Source of the DNA: JAMZMI01 sp039944535
GTDB taxonomy: Bacteria; Bacteroidota; Bacteroidia; Cytophagales; Cyclobacteriaceae
DNA: 64,000 bases
Reading direction: 5' to 3'
Assembly (NCBI GenBank): GCA_039944535.1
Contig: JBDUYP010000005.1
Location: 33,458-97,457, forward strand
Shown: positions 53,601-62,343 of the stretch, one piece after another
Layout of the letters: every line of letters begins with the position of its first letter
Position numbering within the stretch: the stretch's first letter is position 1
Made by a program: the position numbers and the translations under genes
The notes under the pieces: generated by a model
Told to the model about the DNA's origin: nothing
Seen by the model: only the letters and a program-made list of their open reading frames with translations
Database searches by the model: none

Positions 53601-54506
53601 TTATGATTTCAATTCGTCTAACTTATCTCTAATTTGTCCTCTTAATTTGACTTGATCATCCTGTGGTATGTTGTACATAGGCGGCATGGCATGTGGCTGA
53701 CACAGCCCCATCTCACTCATAAGAACCTTAAGCGCTGGCAATGAAGAGTTTAGCTTGCGATCTTTTTGATAAATCAGGGATATATCATCCGTGATTTTTT
53801 GCAAATAATTCGCGAGATCGGCGTTTCCACTTACTGCTGCATCGTACAATTCCTTGAACTTTCTAGGAACAAAATTGGCAGTACTTGGCACGATCCCGTC
53901 AGCGCCATTGAGAACAGAGTGTGCTGACTGAGCAGCCCAGCCAAGGTAGAAGCCAAAATCTTCTCGATCCTTCCACATTGCTAACGATTGATCTATTCGT
54001 TCCAGATCTCGTTCAGAATCTTTCATCCCAACGATATTTGGGTGCTGACTCAATTTGTCCGCCACATCCAAAGGAATTTTTTCTCCCACCATTGCGGGCA
54101 TGTTATAAATAATCACAGGACAGTCTATGGAATCAGCAAGCTGCTCGAAAAATTTTGTCATCTCCGACGCTGTTATCGGAAAATAATAAGGAAGTGTAGT
54201 CACCATGATATCAATTCCCTCATCACGATAGGCCTTGGCACTTTCAATCGACTCTATCAGGCTGGTGCTAGATATACCAGCGAAGGTCTTGATTTTACCT
54301 TTTGCAGCCTTCACAGTTTCTTTTACAAGCTGCAACTTTTGGGCAGATGAAAAGGATGTTGACTCACCTGTAGTACCAAGTACAAACGGAGCGCACTTCT
54401 GATCTATAAATGATTCGATGATTTTCTGAACAGCAGCGCCATCAATAGAGTAATCTTCATTTATGGGTGTCACCATAGGCACGATGACGCCTTGAAAAAT
54501 TTTCAT
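53601..54506 (-). CDS. DapA/NAL-family class I aldolase
   Basis: A 301-residue TIM-barrel lyase of the dihydrodipicolinate synthase/N-acetylneuraminate lyase superfamily. GTTGEST (44-50), the catalytic Tyr Y134 (VIIYNMPA) and the Schiff-base lysine K162 (GMKDSER) are all present. Such enzymes add pyruvate to, or remove it from, 2-keto-3-deoxy acids. True lysine biosynthesis is unlikely inside this cassette. The gene lies 14 bases before pdxA2 and 61 bases after the alcohol dehydrogenase. Candidate substrates are DHA, Kdo, 2-keto-3-deoxy-galactonate or 2-keto-3-deoxy-rhamnonate. Confidence 0.9.
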   Translation of the reverse strand: MKIFQGVIVPMVTPINEDYSIDGAAVQKIIESFIDQKCAPFVLGTTGESTSFSSAQKLQLVKETVKAAKGKIKTFAGISSTSLIESIESAKAYRDEGIDIMVTTLPYYFPITASEMTKFFEQLADSIDCPVIIYNMPAMVGEKIPLDVADKLSQHPNIVGMKDSERDLERIDQSLAMWKDREDFGFYLGWAAQSAHSVLNGADGIVPSTANFVPRKFKELYDAAVSGNADLANYLQKITDDISLIYQKDRKLNSSLPALKVLMSEMGLCQPHAMPPMYNIPQDDQVKLRGQIRDKLDELKS

Positions 54507-54567
54507 GTATAATAATGTTTATCGAGAGTAATCTCTTTGTATTCAAAAATGAGCGATAAAGCTCAGC

Positions 54568-55713
54568 TTAAAAAGCACTTTGATAAATAGAAATGGCATC
54601 ATGAAGAGCCACTTCTCTCACATTGTTTTTTAACAACCGCTGAATTTTGAGGGCGTCTTCAGCCATGCCTTCGACTGAATCACTGCTGATTTCAAGGTCT
54701 GATAGCCGTGCTGGCATCCCGCAATCTTTGATTAGTTTTCTAATCAAATCAATGCCTTGCAGCGCTGTTTCCTTTTGAGAACTTAGCTGCTTCCCTCCCA
54801 TTGCCAATGCAATTTCCGCATAGCGATCTGCAGCATTTTTGAGATTGAACTCAAGCACAAATGGTAGCAACAAAGCATTACTCAATCCATGCGCAATATT
54901 ATATTCAGTACCCAAAGGATAGGCTAAGGCATGAACAGCTGCGGTATTTACAGGCCCCAAACACATGCCACCATAATAAGATCCCAATGCCACCTTTTCG
55001 CGAGCCTCAAGGTCAGCACCATTGGAAATAGCCTTTCCAAGATTTTGACTAATGAGCTTGATTCCCTGCAGAGCAAAAACATCCACAACCGGATGCGCAT
55101 TTTTATTGGCGAAAGCCTCTATACAATGTGTGAGAGCATCAAGTCCTGTATATGCTGTGATATTTGGAGGTAATGAAACCATCAAGACAGGGTCAATATA
55201 GACAGCATCTGGCATCAGAGCCGCATCAATGATTCCCTTCTTTGAATGATCCGATTCATCTATAAGTATGGCATTTGGTGATGATTCACTCCCTGCTCCA
55301 GAAGTGGTAGGCACACAAGCAAGTGGGATATTTCTGTGCTTTATTAAGCCATTACCAACAAAAGAACGTAGGCCCTCCGATTTATCCACCATTGCAGCAA
55401 CCAGCTTGGCCATATCAAGCACACTACCGCCACCAACTCCGACTACATAGTCCAAATTAAATGCTCTTGCTTTGGCAACCATTTCATCCACTTCTGCGAA
55501 TGTAGGTTCAGCACCACTTGACAGCACGACTTCAAATTTCCCCTCACCTTTCTCAAGTGCTTCAAAGGCTGATAATACCTTTTGGCTCACATGTGGGTCT
55601 GTCAATACGAAAACTCGTTTAGCCTGAATATCAACAAGCGAGTCTACGAGTTGATTGATTGCATCCTTTGCAATGACTAATTTTTTGGGTTGGTTGATGA
55701 TAATACTGTTCAT
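54568..55713 (-). CDS. Iron-containing alcohol dehydrogenase
   Basis: A 381-residue group III alcohol dehydrogenase. The NAD-binding signature VVGVGGGSVLDMAK (90-103) and PTTSGAGSESSP (135-146) are intact, and the iron ligands are D192, H196, H261 and H275 (LDALTH; HALAYPLG; NIAHGLSNA), as in lactaldehyde reductase FucO. It would interconvert an aldehyde and a primary alcohol, probably reducing the aldehyde made by the neighbouring aldolase. It begins 4 bases after the stop of the large beta-helix gene, at the head of the four-enzyme metabolic cassette. Confidence 0.92.
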   Translation of the reverse strand: MNSIIINQPKKLVIAKDAINQLVDSLVDIQAKRVFVLTDPHVSQKVLSAFEALEKGEGKFEVVLSSGAEPTFAEVDEMVAKARAFNLDYVVGVGGGSVLDMAKLVAAMVDKSEGLRSFVGNGLIKHRNIPLACVPTTSGAGSESSPNAILIDESDHSKKGIIDAALMPDAVYIDPVLMVSLPPNITAYTGLDALTHCIEAFANKNAHPVVDVFALQGIKLISQNLGKAISNGADLEAREKVALGSYYGGMCLGPVNTAAVHALAYPLGTEYNIAHGLSNALLLPFVLEFNLKNAADRYAEIALAMGGKQLSSQKETALQGIDLIRKLIKDCGMPARLSDLEISSDSVEGMAEDALKIQRLLKNNVREVALHDAISIYQSAF

Positions 55714-55717
55714 TTCA

Positions 55718-58700
55718 CTAGCGTTTACTTAGCCAAATTATATTCGTATTTAAGCCTTGTAGTTCGTGTTTTTGTCCTCCTTTTAAATCTCTTAGCGATG
55801 TGATTTTGCCCGTTTCAGAATCAACTGAATAGGCTTTGTAATTCCCTTTCAAATCTGACAAATCAAGCTCCACGGACTCCTCAGAATGCAAGTAGAGTAT
55901 TCTTTCTCCAGTCTTTTTGTTAAGCAAAGTCTTAAGCTCCTTGCCTGATGATGTATCAAATGGTTTCATAGTCGTAGCAGCTTGCAAAAACCTGGAATCT
56001 GAAACCTGCGGAATGTTCATCAAAGAACCTCCTGCCATGAAGATGGCCCAACCAAAAGCGCTTGACCTATGCGTGTTGTGAATGATGGCTTTTTCGGGAT
56101 ATTGGTCTGCGTATTCCTTGACAGCCAAATAGGTCGACTCAAAGGTCTCCTTTGGAGTTTTCACCAATCGGGCGTGTTGCCGAGGGGCTAGATTTTCACC
56201 TCCCTGTGGTGCATAAAGCTCTGTTTCACCCTGCTTATTTTCTCCATACCACCAGTAGCGAATATCGATAACGTCAATAATTTCTGACCTTGCTGGATCA
56301 TTCAAAATGCCGTCCTGTACGTCTTTAGTGCCACTCAAAGCTACGAGAACATCATTGCCAGTTTCCGTTTCCCATTCCTTTATTATATCCAACCAAAACT
56401 CCATAAAGGAAAGCGGACCCGTGTATTCTGCGCTGGTGAATTGAATGACATTGGATTGCCTAACGAAATTGTCCAAACACTTATTAATGTAGGCCTCATG
56501 AAGTTTTCGATACTCAGAATCGCTAACATCATAAAACTGTTCTGCCATAAATATGCGTTTATCTCCAGCATAATTGACCGGCTCAGGAAATGGTGTATTG
56601 TTTATGTTGTTGGCTGTGCGCCAAGGAAAATCAGCATAGTGCCCACCTGCTTCAAGAATATTGTGTTGGAAATAGTTTTGATGATAAAGTACAAGGCCTT
56701 TTTGTTCGGCCAGATCGGCAAAAGCAGAAAGGCGATTCCAATACCAAAAACTGTATTGAGTAAGGTCATATTTACTTAAGCCATCATACCCGATCCCCTG
56801 CCCTGATCGTGCAAATGGGAGCTCGTAAAATGGAGCCCAAACCTCTCCATTCATCCTTCTCACTCGCTCATGATCGTCTCTTCTTCTATCATACCACAAT
56901 CCATAGTTATGATCCAGAACCGTAAGATTATTGGATTTTAAAATATCCGTTGCTTTATCCAGGTCATCGGTATGACCAGCACCAATTCTTCCCGGGACGT
57001 ATCTACTCACATGAGGACGAGTTTTAACCGCATCGTATGGACGTACGTTTCCTCTCCACCATTGTACGGTTTGGCGATTGCCGGTTGCCAGATTACCATC
57101 TATAAGTAACCTTCCTTTTTCAAGAGTTAGTTGTTGCTTTGTTGAGTTAATTTTTGACGCTTTGATCTTTATGTCATCAACATTTTTTGCTCCTGAGTTA
57201 TCTTTATCTATCGGATTCCTTTCGCTGGCTTTTGCTATCCACTTTTGCAGCGAAGGAGCAGGCTGATATGCTTCTTTGACGAATGCTTCCGCCTGTTCCA
57301 TAGTTGGACTGCTGCTGGCTTCATTCGTGATTGGAAGAATTTGTGGGTCGGCTTTAGTGCCTTCTCCCAGCCGATCATTTAGTTGTCCATAAAAAAGACT
57401 TCTAGGTTTCAAGAAACTATTCGGCTCATGCCAATATCCATTTCCTGAAAACTGTGACCATACCGCGAATGCCCAGTTAATCGAAGTTGGTGGTGCGGGA
57501 CAATCAACGAGTGCTGCGGAACATTGCCAAAACATGCTATTGGCTGCCGTCCAGCCCGCTCCTTGTGCTTCCATCCCACGATTTCCAAAACGGAGTGCCT
57601 GAGCATCAATATTGACAATGTCAAACAAAACACCAGATGCCCAGCTATCAATAGTTCCGCTGAAGCTATGAGGTTGCACAGACCTGCACTCTACAAATGC
57701 ATTGGGACCAGGAGCCATAAATCCAACCGCAAAATCATGATAGCCATACTCGACATAAATCCTTTGGAACAGACACTGCTGACCTTCGGTCAAGAAGGTA
57801 TAGCGACGCTGACCTCCAATTTCCGATACAGGGTCAAATGATCGGCAATCTTCTACTGTAATGCGGCTTGCTGAATTCCATATAGCAACTGCAGAGCCTG
57901 CAAAGTGCTCAAAGTCAACCTGTCTGACCCAAGCATCTCTGACGCTCTCAAGTGTGATCGCCATCCATCTGTGCTGCTCATCTTTTGGATTTGATTCATC
58001 GTAAGTCGAAGCTAGTTTGAGGCTCTCAACACCTACATTTTGTAGCCTTCCTGGCCAGTCCACTTTTGAAATAACACCTGGACCAATCTCTTTATCAAGC
58101 GATGTAGTTAAAGGAGCATCAATAGAAATCTTATTTCCCGAAATCTGAGTAATGGTTCTATTCCATGTTATGTCTCTTTCACCCTCGCGCCAGCCAATAT
58201 AGCCGGTTTCACCGCCAAAGTTTTCCATACCCAGTTGCGAAATCCACTCCTTGGTACTTTTGCGTGTAATTTGAATTTCATTTCCTACTTTTAGGTCTGA
58301 AGTTTTTTCTATTGTAAATGAACTTGCGCCCACTGGAACATAATTATCCGAAATTGATATTTGGTCAGCTACCGATTTGTCATCTTCACCAAAAACACGA
58401 ACGACTGTTGTTCGATCCAACCCGGTTCCGAGTAGAGTTGTTTCTCCTATGCCACTACCACGGAGCACAACGCCCGAAGTAGAAATTTTTAATCCTCCAG
58501 CTAACTCAAACTCCCCTTTGTCAAGAAGAACAGCTCCCCGGAATCCGTTTTCCTGGATAGGCAAACCACTGATATAATCAAGCGCTTTTTGAATTCTTTC
58601 GGTTTGGTCTCCTGATTTCCAGGAAACAAAAACAACTGCTGGAATCGTGGGAATGGATGTGTTTGAAGCCTGATAGCCGGCATGACTAAAATCAGGTACT

Positions 58701-58840
58701 CGATCTCCATTTGACTTGGGAGTATACTGAAGTTGCCCATTCTGGAGATAGATTGGAGGTCTATCCTGAGATATGGATTGATTGCAACTAAAAAATGTGA
58801 TGAGTAATAAAAAGAAAATAGAGAACCAGCCCCTTTTCAC
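55718..58840 (-). CDS. Parallel beta-helix protein fused to a DUF6298-type domain
   Basis: About 1040 residues. I start at the GTG at 58838-58840 because it gives a standard lipoprotein signal (KRGWFSIFFLLLITFFSC); the frame is open to a TTG at 58885 inside PL1. Residues about 50-520 form a pectate-lyase-like right-handed beta-helix (ISTSGVVLRGSGIGETTLLGTG; FEHFAGSAVAIWNSASRITVEDC). Residues about 580-950 match the TIM-barrel-like DUF6298 region (VSRYVPGRIGAGHTDDLDKA; LDHNYGLWYDRRRDDHERVRR; LPFARSGQGIGYDGLSKYDL; VIDIRYWWYGENKQG). The fusion could cleave two linkages of a complex pectin. No member with assayed function comes to mind. Confidence 0.8.
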   Translation of the reverse strand: MKRGWFSIFFLLLITFFSCNQSISQDRPPIYLQNGQLQYTPKSNGDRVPDFSHAGYQASNTSIPTIPAVVFVSWKSGDQTERIQKALDYISGLPIQENGFRGAVLLDKGEFELAGGLKISTSGVVLRGSGIGETTLLGTGLDRTTVVRVFGEDDKSVADQISISDNYVPVGASSFTIEKTSDLKVGNEIQITRKSTKEWISQLGMENFGGETGYIGWREGERDITWNRTITQISGNKISIDAPLTTSLDKEIGPGVISKVDWPGRLQNVGVESLKLASTYDESNPKDEQHRWMAITLESVRDAWVRQVDFEHFAGSAVAIWNSASRITVEDCRSFDPVSEIGGQRRYTFLTEGQQCLFQRIYVEYGYHDFAVGFMAPGPNAFVECRSVQPHSFSGTIDSWASGVLFDIVNIDAQALRFGNRGMEAQGAGWTAANSMFWQCSAALVDCPAPPTSINWAFAVWSQFSGNGYWHEPNSFLKPRSLFYGQLNDRLGEGTKADPQILPITNEASSSPTMEQAEAFVKEAYQPAPSLQKWIAKASERNPIDKDNSGAKNVDDIKIKASKINSTKQQLTLEKGRLLIDGNLATGNRQTVQWWRGNVRPYDAVKTRPHVSRYVPGRIGAGHTDDLDKATDILKSNNLTVLDHNYGLWYDRRRDDHERVRRMNGEVWAPFYELPFARSGQGIGYDGLSKYDLTQYSFWYWNRLSAFADLAEQKGLVLYHQNYFQHNILEAGGHYADFPWRTANNINNTPFPEPVNYAGDKRIFMAEQFYDVSDSEYRKLHEAYINKCLDNFVRQSNVIQFTSAEYTGPLSFMEFWLDIIKEWETETGNDVLVALSGTKDVQDGILNDPARSEIIDVIDIRYWWYGENKQGETELYAPQGGENLAPRQHARLVKTPKETFESTYLAVKEYADQYPEKAIIHNTHRSSAFGWAIFMAGGSLMNIPQVSDSRFLQAATTMKPFDTSSGKELKTLLNKKTGERILYLHSEESVELDLSDLKGNYKAYSVDSETGKITSLRDLKGGQKHELQGLNTNIIWLSKR

Positions 58841-58856
58841 AAAGGGGGACTGGTTC
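58823..58856. repeat. Palindrome containing the beta-helix gene start codon
   Basis: GAACCAG (58823-58829) pairs with CTGGTTC (58850-58856), CCCC with GGGG, and TTT with AAA. This gives 14 pairs with a 2-base bulge and a 4-base loop (58837-58840) that holds the GTG start codon of the minus-strand gene. Confidence 0.8.
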
Positions 58857-58874
58857 AATGAATCACTTTCAGAA

Positions 58875-60560
58875 TTACTTTGCAAGGGTATCTTTATTAT
58901 TTGATGGGTCAGTCCAATCCACTTTTGACTTGGGATCTATATTGTAGATATACATTTCGATGTTGGTATAGCCATCTCCATTCAAATCTCCCATAGAATC
59001 TGAAGCATCTTTTGGATTCAAGCCAACCTTTTTCTCGTAGCTATCTGGCATTCCATCACTATCGCTATCCTTATAAGGTTTCCCTTTGTATTCGGGGTAA
59101 CCTCCTACTTGTGCTATATCTGTAATGATACCCATCTTCCATGAGTCAGCAGGGAGTCTTCTGTATTTGAATTGATAAAAATCATCTGGGTCAAGACCCT
59201 CCACATACTCCTGCTCGTTAGTTCGCACTGTCTTGGTAACACGAACGTCAACAGGGTCTCGTTTAGGGAGCGTAGCTCCTGCATTTTCAAGAACGTAATC
59301 GAAGGCTTCATCAGCAGGAATAATATCAACTGGAGCCATTGGGAATGGCTTGTGCCATTTCATTGCGGCTGTATATTTACCAGCATCCCAAAGGTCTGTG
59401 TCATTTTCATCTTCGACCTGAATACCACCATCCCAGTTATCCTTAGTTACTTTATCATTGCCTTCCATAATGTTTCCATTGGCATAAACTCTTCCGAACT
59501 CTTTGTAACCAAGGTTGCTACGACCAGACTCTGGATTAAGAATTCTTTGTCCAACCGGATCGTCCATTTGGGTTACAGGACCTGGTTTGTAGTAGTTATT
59601 GATAATGTTAAAAAGGGCTGTATAATCTCCCCCATCTACTGATCTGTGTTTCCAGTTGTAAACTACATTGTTCGTGAAGTTGAAGATTCCGTTCCAACCA
59701 ATGGATGGATTTCTTCCTGTATTATTAGCCCAAAGGTTTCTGTGGAAAGAACAATTTTCACCACCAAGCGTACTGCCAAAAGAATGGTTGTATGTGTCCA
59801 ATGCCTCTGAGAAAATACTGTTCTGAATGGTAATATTCACGGTCGGTAATTTGAGATCTTTTTTGCCCGTACCATCTGACCACATGTGACGATAAATGGA
59901 CATATTTTCATCAAGCCCCCAGCTAGCGGAAACATGATCAATCATGATATTACCAACTGGGTTTCCTCCGATTGCATCATCTCGCCTACCAACAAAAGTG
60001 TCTCCTCTTCTGAATCTCATATGTCTGATAACAATATCATGGCCATCGATCCAAACAGTTTCTCCTGCGATACACACACCATCACCTGGAGCAGTGTTAC
60101 CAACGATTGTTGCATATGGAGCTCGAATAATCAATGGGGTTTCCAGTTTGATTATTCCAGCCACATTGAATACTATAACTCTAGCACCACCTTGCTCACA
60201 TGCATCTCTGAACGAGCCAGGTCCGCTATCATTTAAGTTGGTGACAACAATAGTTCGTCCTCCACGACCGCCAAAAGAGTACATTCCGCCTCCTTGCGCT
60301 CCAGGAAATGATGGAATCTCTGCTTGCGGTAAATCGGTAGGACGACCTGCCCATGGAATATAAGGTTTTCCTTCTCTAGCCTCTTTCTCTACAATCGGTA
60401 AGGCCTTTTCCCAAGCCTTATCCGAAGCTTCTCGCGCGCTCCTGACCATTTCATTACCTTTTTCCTTTTCTTCCTTCGTCATGGACGGGTACTGAGCCAA
60501 AGCCACAACACCGAAAGTCATAACTAAAATTGATAATAATGTTCTCTTTACTTGCTGCAT
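58875..60560 (-). CDS. PL1 pectate lyase, secreted
   Basis: A 561-residue protein with a Sec signal (ILVMTFGVVALAQ). A short helical linker precedes the beta-helix (about 80-480): FPGAQGGGMYSFGGRGGRT, IIRAPYATIVGNTAPGDG and the PL1 signature MIDHVSASWGLDE (206-218). The C-terminus has a calcium-binding type-3-repeat-like motif (DSDSDGMPDSYEKKVGLNP, DLNGDGYTN), often seen at the end of Bacteroidota pectate lyases. No T9SS sorting domain follows. It cleaves homogalacturonan internally by beta-elimination. It is 34 bases upstream of the beta-helix/DUF6298 start. Confidence 0.93.
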   Translation of the reverse strand: MQQVKRTLLSILVMTFGVVALAQYPSMTKEEKEKGNEMVRSAREASDKAWEKALPIVEKEAREGKPYIPWAGRPTDLPQAEIPSFPGAQGGGMYSFGGRGGRTIVVTNLNDSGPGSFRDACEQGGARVIVFNVAGIIKLETPLIIRAPYATIVGNTAPGDGVCIAGETVWIDGHDIVIRHMRFRRGDTFVGRRDDAIGGNPVGNIMIDHVSASWGLDENMSIYRHMWSDGTGKKDLKLPTVNITIQNSIFSEALDTYNHSFGSTLGGENCSFHRNLWANNTGRNPSIGWNGIFNFTNNVVYNWKHRSVDGGDYTALFNIINNYYKPGPVTQMDDPVGQRILNPESGRSNLGYKEFGRVYANGNIMEGNDKVTKDNWDGGIQVEDENDTDLWDAGKYTAAMKWHKPFPMAPVDIIPADEAFDYVLENAGATLPKRDPVDVRVTKTVRTNEQEYVEGLDPDDFYQFKYRRLPADSWKMGIITDIAQVGGYPEYKGKPYKDSDSDGMPDSYEKKVGLNPKDASDSMGDLNGDGYTNIEMYIYNIDPKSKVDWTDPSNNKDTLAK

Positions 60561-60665
60561 ATTAATTTTTATAAGTTCAAATGACTTAAAACAAATATGA
60601 TGCTAAGTTCTAACCTAGCTATCATGTACTATAATGCGATGCTTATAGAAACGATCTTAACACCA

Positions 60666-62108
60666 TCAGCGAGCGATCTTGATTACATGCCTGTTTCCTG
60701 ATTCATCCAAAGCATGAATAATCAAAATTTTTGAATCAAAATCGTTTAAATAAACTTCCGAGATAGTACTTTGCCTATCTAGCACCTTTCCTGAAATGGA
60801 TAAGACCACTATATCCAGAGGTTTCGAAAAAGTAATTGCCTTTTGATTTAGGGTATAAAAATCATCCTCTAGATTAGAGAGAGGCTTAATTAGCTCGGCT
60901 TCTATTATGGTCGATTCCATTCCCACAGCTCCAAAGCCGTTTATCGCTTCAACCTTATATTGATCACCTGTGGAGGCCTGTTCATCGGTAAAGTTGGTTT
61001 CAGTCACGTAGGCATAAACAGAGTCGTTTCTATGGACAATATACCCTACGGCATCCGATACTTCATCCCACACCAAATCAACACTTGTGATTGTTGCCGC
61101 TTGTTGTATGAGGTTTTGAGGAGATCTCAACGCAACAGTTGCAGGAACAGGATCCCAACCAGTTAAGAAATAGTCCAAATTGTAATTATTTGCTACCTGT
61201 TGGGCTGTAAGCTGAGCACTCCAGCTCACTCGTTCTGATACATCAACAGGTGCGCCAGATTCGTCTACACTTCCATACTCATAAAAATGTGCTGATAAGT
61301 GATTGTTGTTGCTCCACTCAGACCAACCTTCAGACCTAATGTGATCTCCTAATGTACAGTCAACATAAACCGTACTTGAGTTTGGTTGCCATGGTCGCCC
61401 CAGATAGTAAGAATTGTCAGAGACACCTTCTCCGGCCACAATAGAACTTCCTCTGAATAATGTGCCATGATAAAATGCTTGTCCACCTACTTGCGTTATG
61501 AGTTTTGTATCGGCTGGCGCTGTAATGTATTGTCCTCCTGAGAGGCATTTGATCTTGCAGCTATCAAAGACAGCTGTGGCTTCACCAAAAATAAAATCAG
61601 TACCTCCCTCGATGTAACAATCAAGGTGGTAAGACATTCCCTTTCTGGCATAATAAGTATCCTGAAAGCCAAGAAATCTACAATTCTTAAAGACCACCTC
61701 ACTACCTAGTGAGCTTACAGCAACTGCCTGTCCTTGCCGAGCTTTGTAAGAATTCTCAAATGTGATATTCTCAGCATAAAAACCATCACCATCAATTTGA
61801 ACGGTATAAGTCCCACTAGTACTAAGTCCGGTTTCGGTAGAAGCATAATCTCCCCATGTGATCAGGACCTCTCCATTTTTGTCACCAATCAAGCTTATAT
61901 TATCCTTACCAATGTTGATTTTCTCCTCGTATGTTCCAGCTTTTACAAACAGCAAGTATCTTTCAGATGCCCCCCTTAGCCGATCTATGGCAGTTTGAAT
62001 TGAGGTGTATTCTCCTGAACCATCAGCGGCTATCACTACATCAAACACCTGAGCATTTGAAAGTATGGAGGAAAACAAGGTTAACAAAATGATATAATTC
62101 TTAATCAT
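60666..62108 (-). CDS. CE8 pectin methylesterase with FN3 and sorting domain
   Basis: A 480-residue secreted protein (Sec signal ending LSNAQ). Residues 20-320 are the CE8 beta-helix: Q127 in GQAVAV, D150 in FLGFQDTYY, D171 in GTDFIFGEA and R238 in YLGRPWQP form the complete active site. Residues about 330-412 are a fibronectin type III domain (VDLVWDEVSDAVGYIVHRN), and the last 60 residues resemble a somewhat degenerate T9SS sorting domain (PLDIVVLSISGKVLDRQS). It removes methyl esters from homogalacturonan so that PL1 and PL10 can act. It lies 105 bases upstream of PL1. Confidence 0.93.
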   Translation of the reverse strand: MIKNYIILLTLFSSILSNAQVFDVVIAADGSGEYTSIQTAIDRLRGASERYLLFVKAGTYEEKINIGKDNISLIGDKNGEVLITWGDYASTETGLSTSGTYTVQIDGDGFYAENITFENSYKARQGQAVAVSSLGSEVVFKNCRFLGFQDTYYARKGMSYHLDCYIEGGTDFIFGEATAVFDSCKIKCLSGGQYITAPADTKLITQVGGQAFYHGTLFRGSSIVAGEGVSDNSYYLGRPWQPNSSTVYVDCTLGDHIRSEGWSEWSNNNHLSAHFYEYGSVDESGAPVDVSERVSWSAQLTAQQVANNYNLDYFLTGWDPVPATVALRSPQNLIQQAATITSVDLVWDEVSDAVGYIVHRNDSVYAYVTETNFTDEQASTGDQYKVEAINGFGAVGMESTIIEAELIKPLSNLEDDFYTLNQKAITFSKPLDIVVLSISGKVLDRQSTISEVYLNDFDSKILIIHALDESGNRHVIKIAR

Positions 62109-62253
62109 AGCTTTTTTTCTGGTTCTTTAAGCTTCCTGTTTTCCATAGTTTGTTCAGCAAAAACTCTAAGAAGTAATCCTGCATGACAATAAAAAAGTTA
62201 GGCTTGTAAATTCTCTTTGCTAAACTGACTCGATATTTATGTTAGCATTAATT

Positions 62254-62289
62254 AAAAAACTCAATGCCATCAAACGACGGCATTGAGTT
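62254..62289 (-). terminator. Rho-independent terminator between beta-helix/T9SS gene and CE8
   Basis: On the minus strand AACTCAATGCC (62289-62279) pairs with GGCATTGAGTT (62268-62258) over 11 bases with a 10-base loop, followed by a T-run (62259-62254). It ends the transcript of the gene at the window's right edge, so CE8 begins a new unit. Confidence 0.9.
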
Positions 62290-62343
62290 AATTATTAACA
62301 AAAGACAACTCTTTACTTGCTTATTAGTCTTAAGTCAATTCTA

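Noticed and set aside
53601..54506. Lysine-biosynthetic dapA
   Set aside because: The gene sits inside a catabolic cassette with PdxA2 and a DUF1537 kinase, so a sugar-acid aldolase is more likely despite the family name.
58841..58885. TTG start at 58885 for the beta-helix/DUF6298 gene
   Set aside because: It overlaps PL1 and adds a polar stretch before the signal peptide; the GTG at 58840 gives a normal SPII signal. Not fully excluded.
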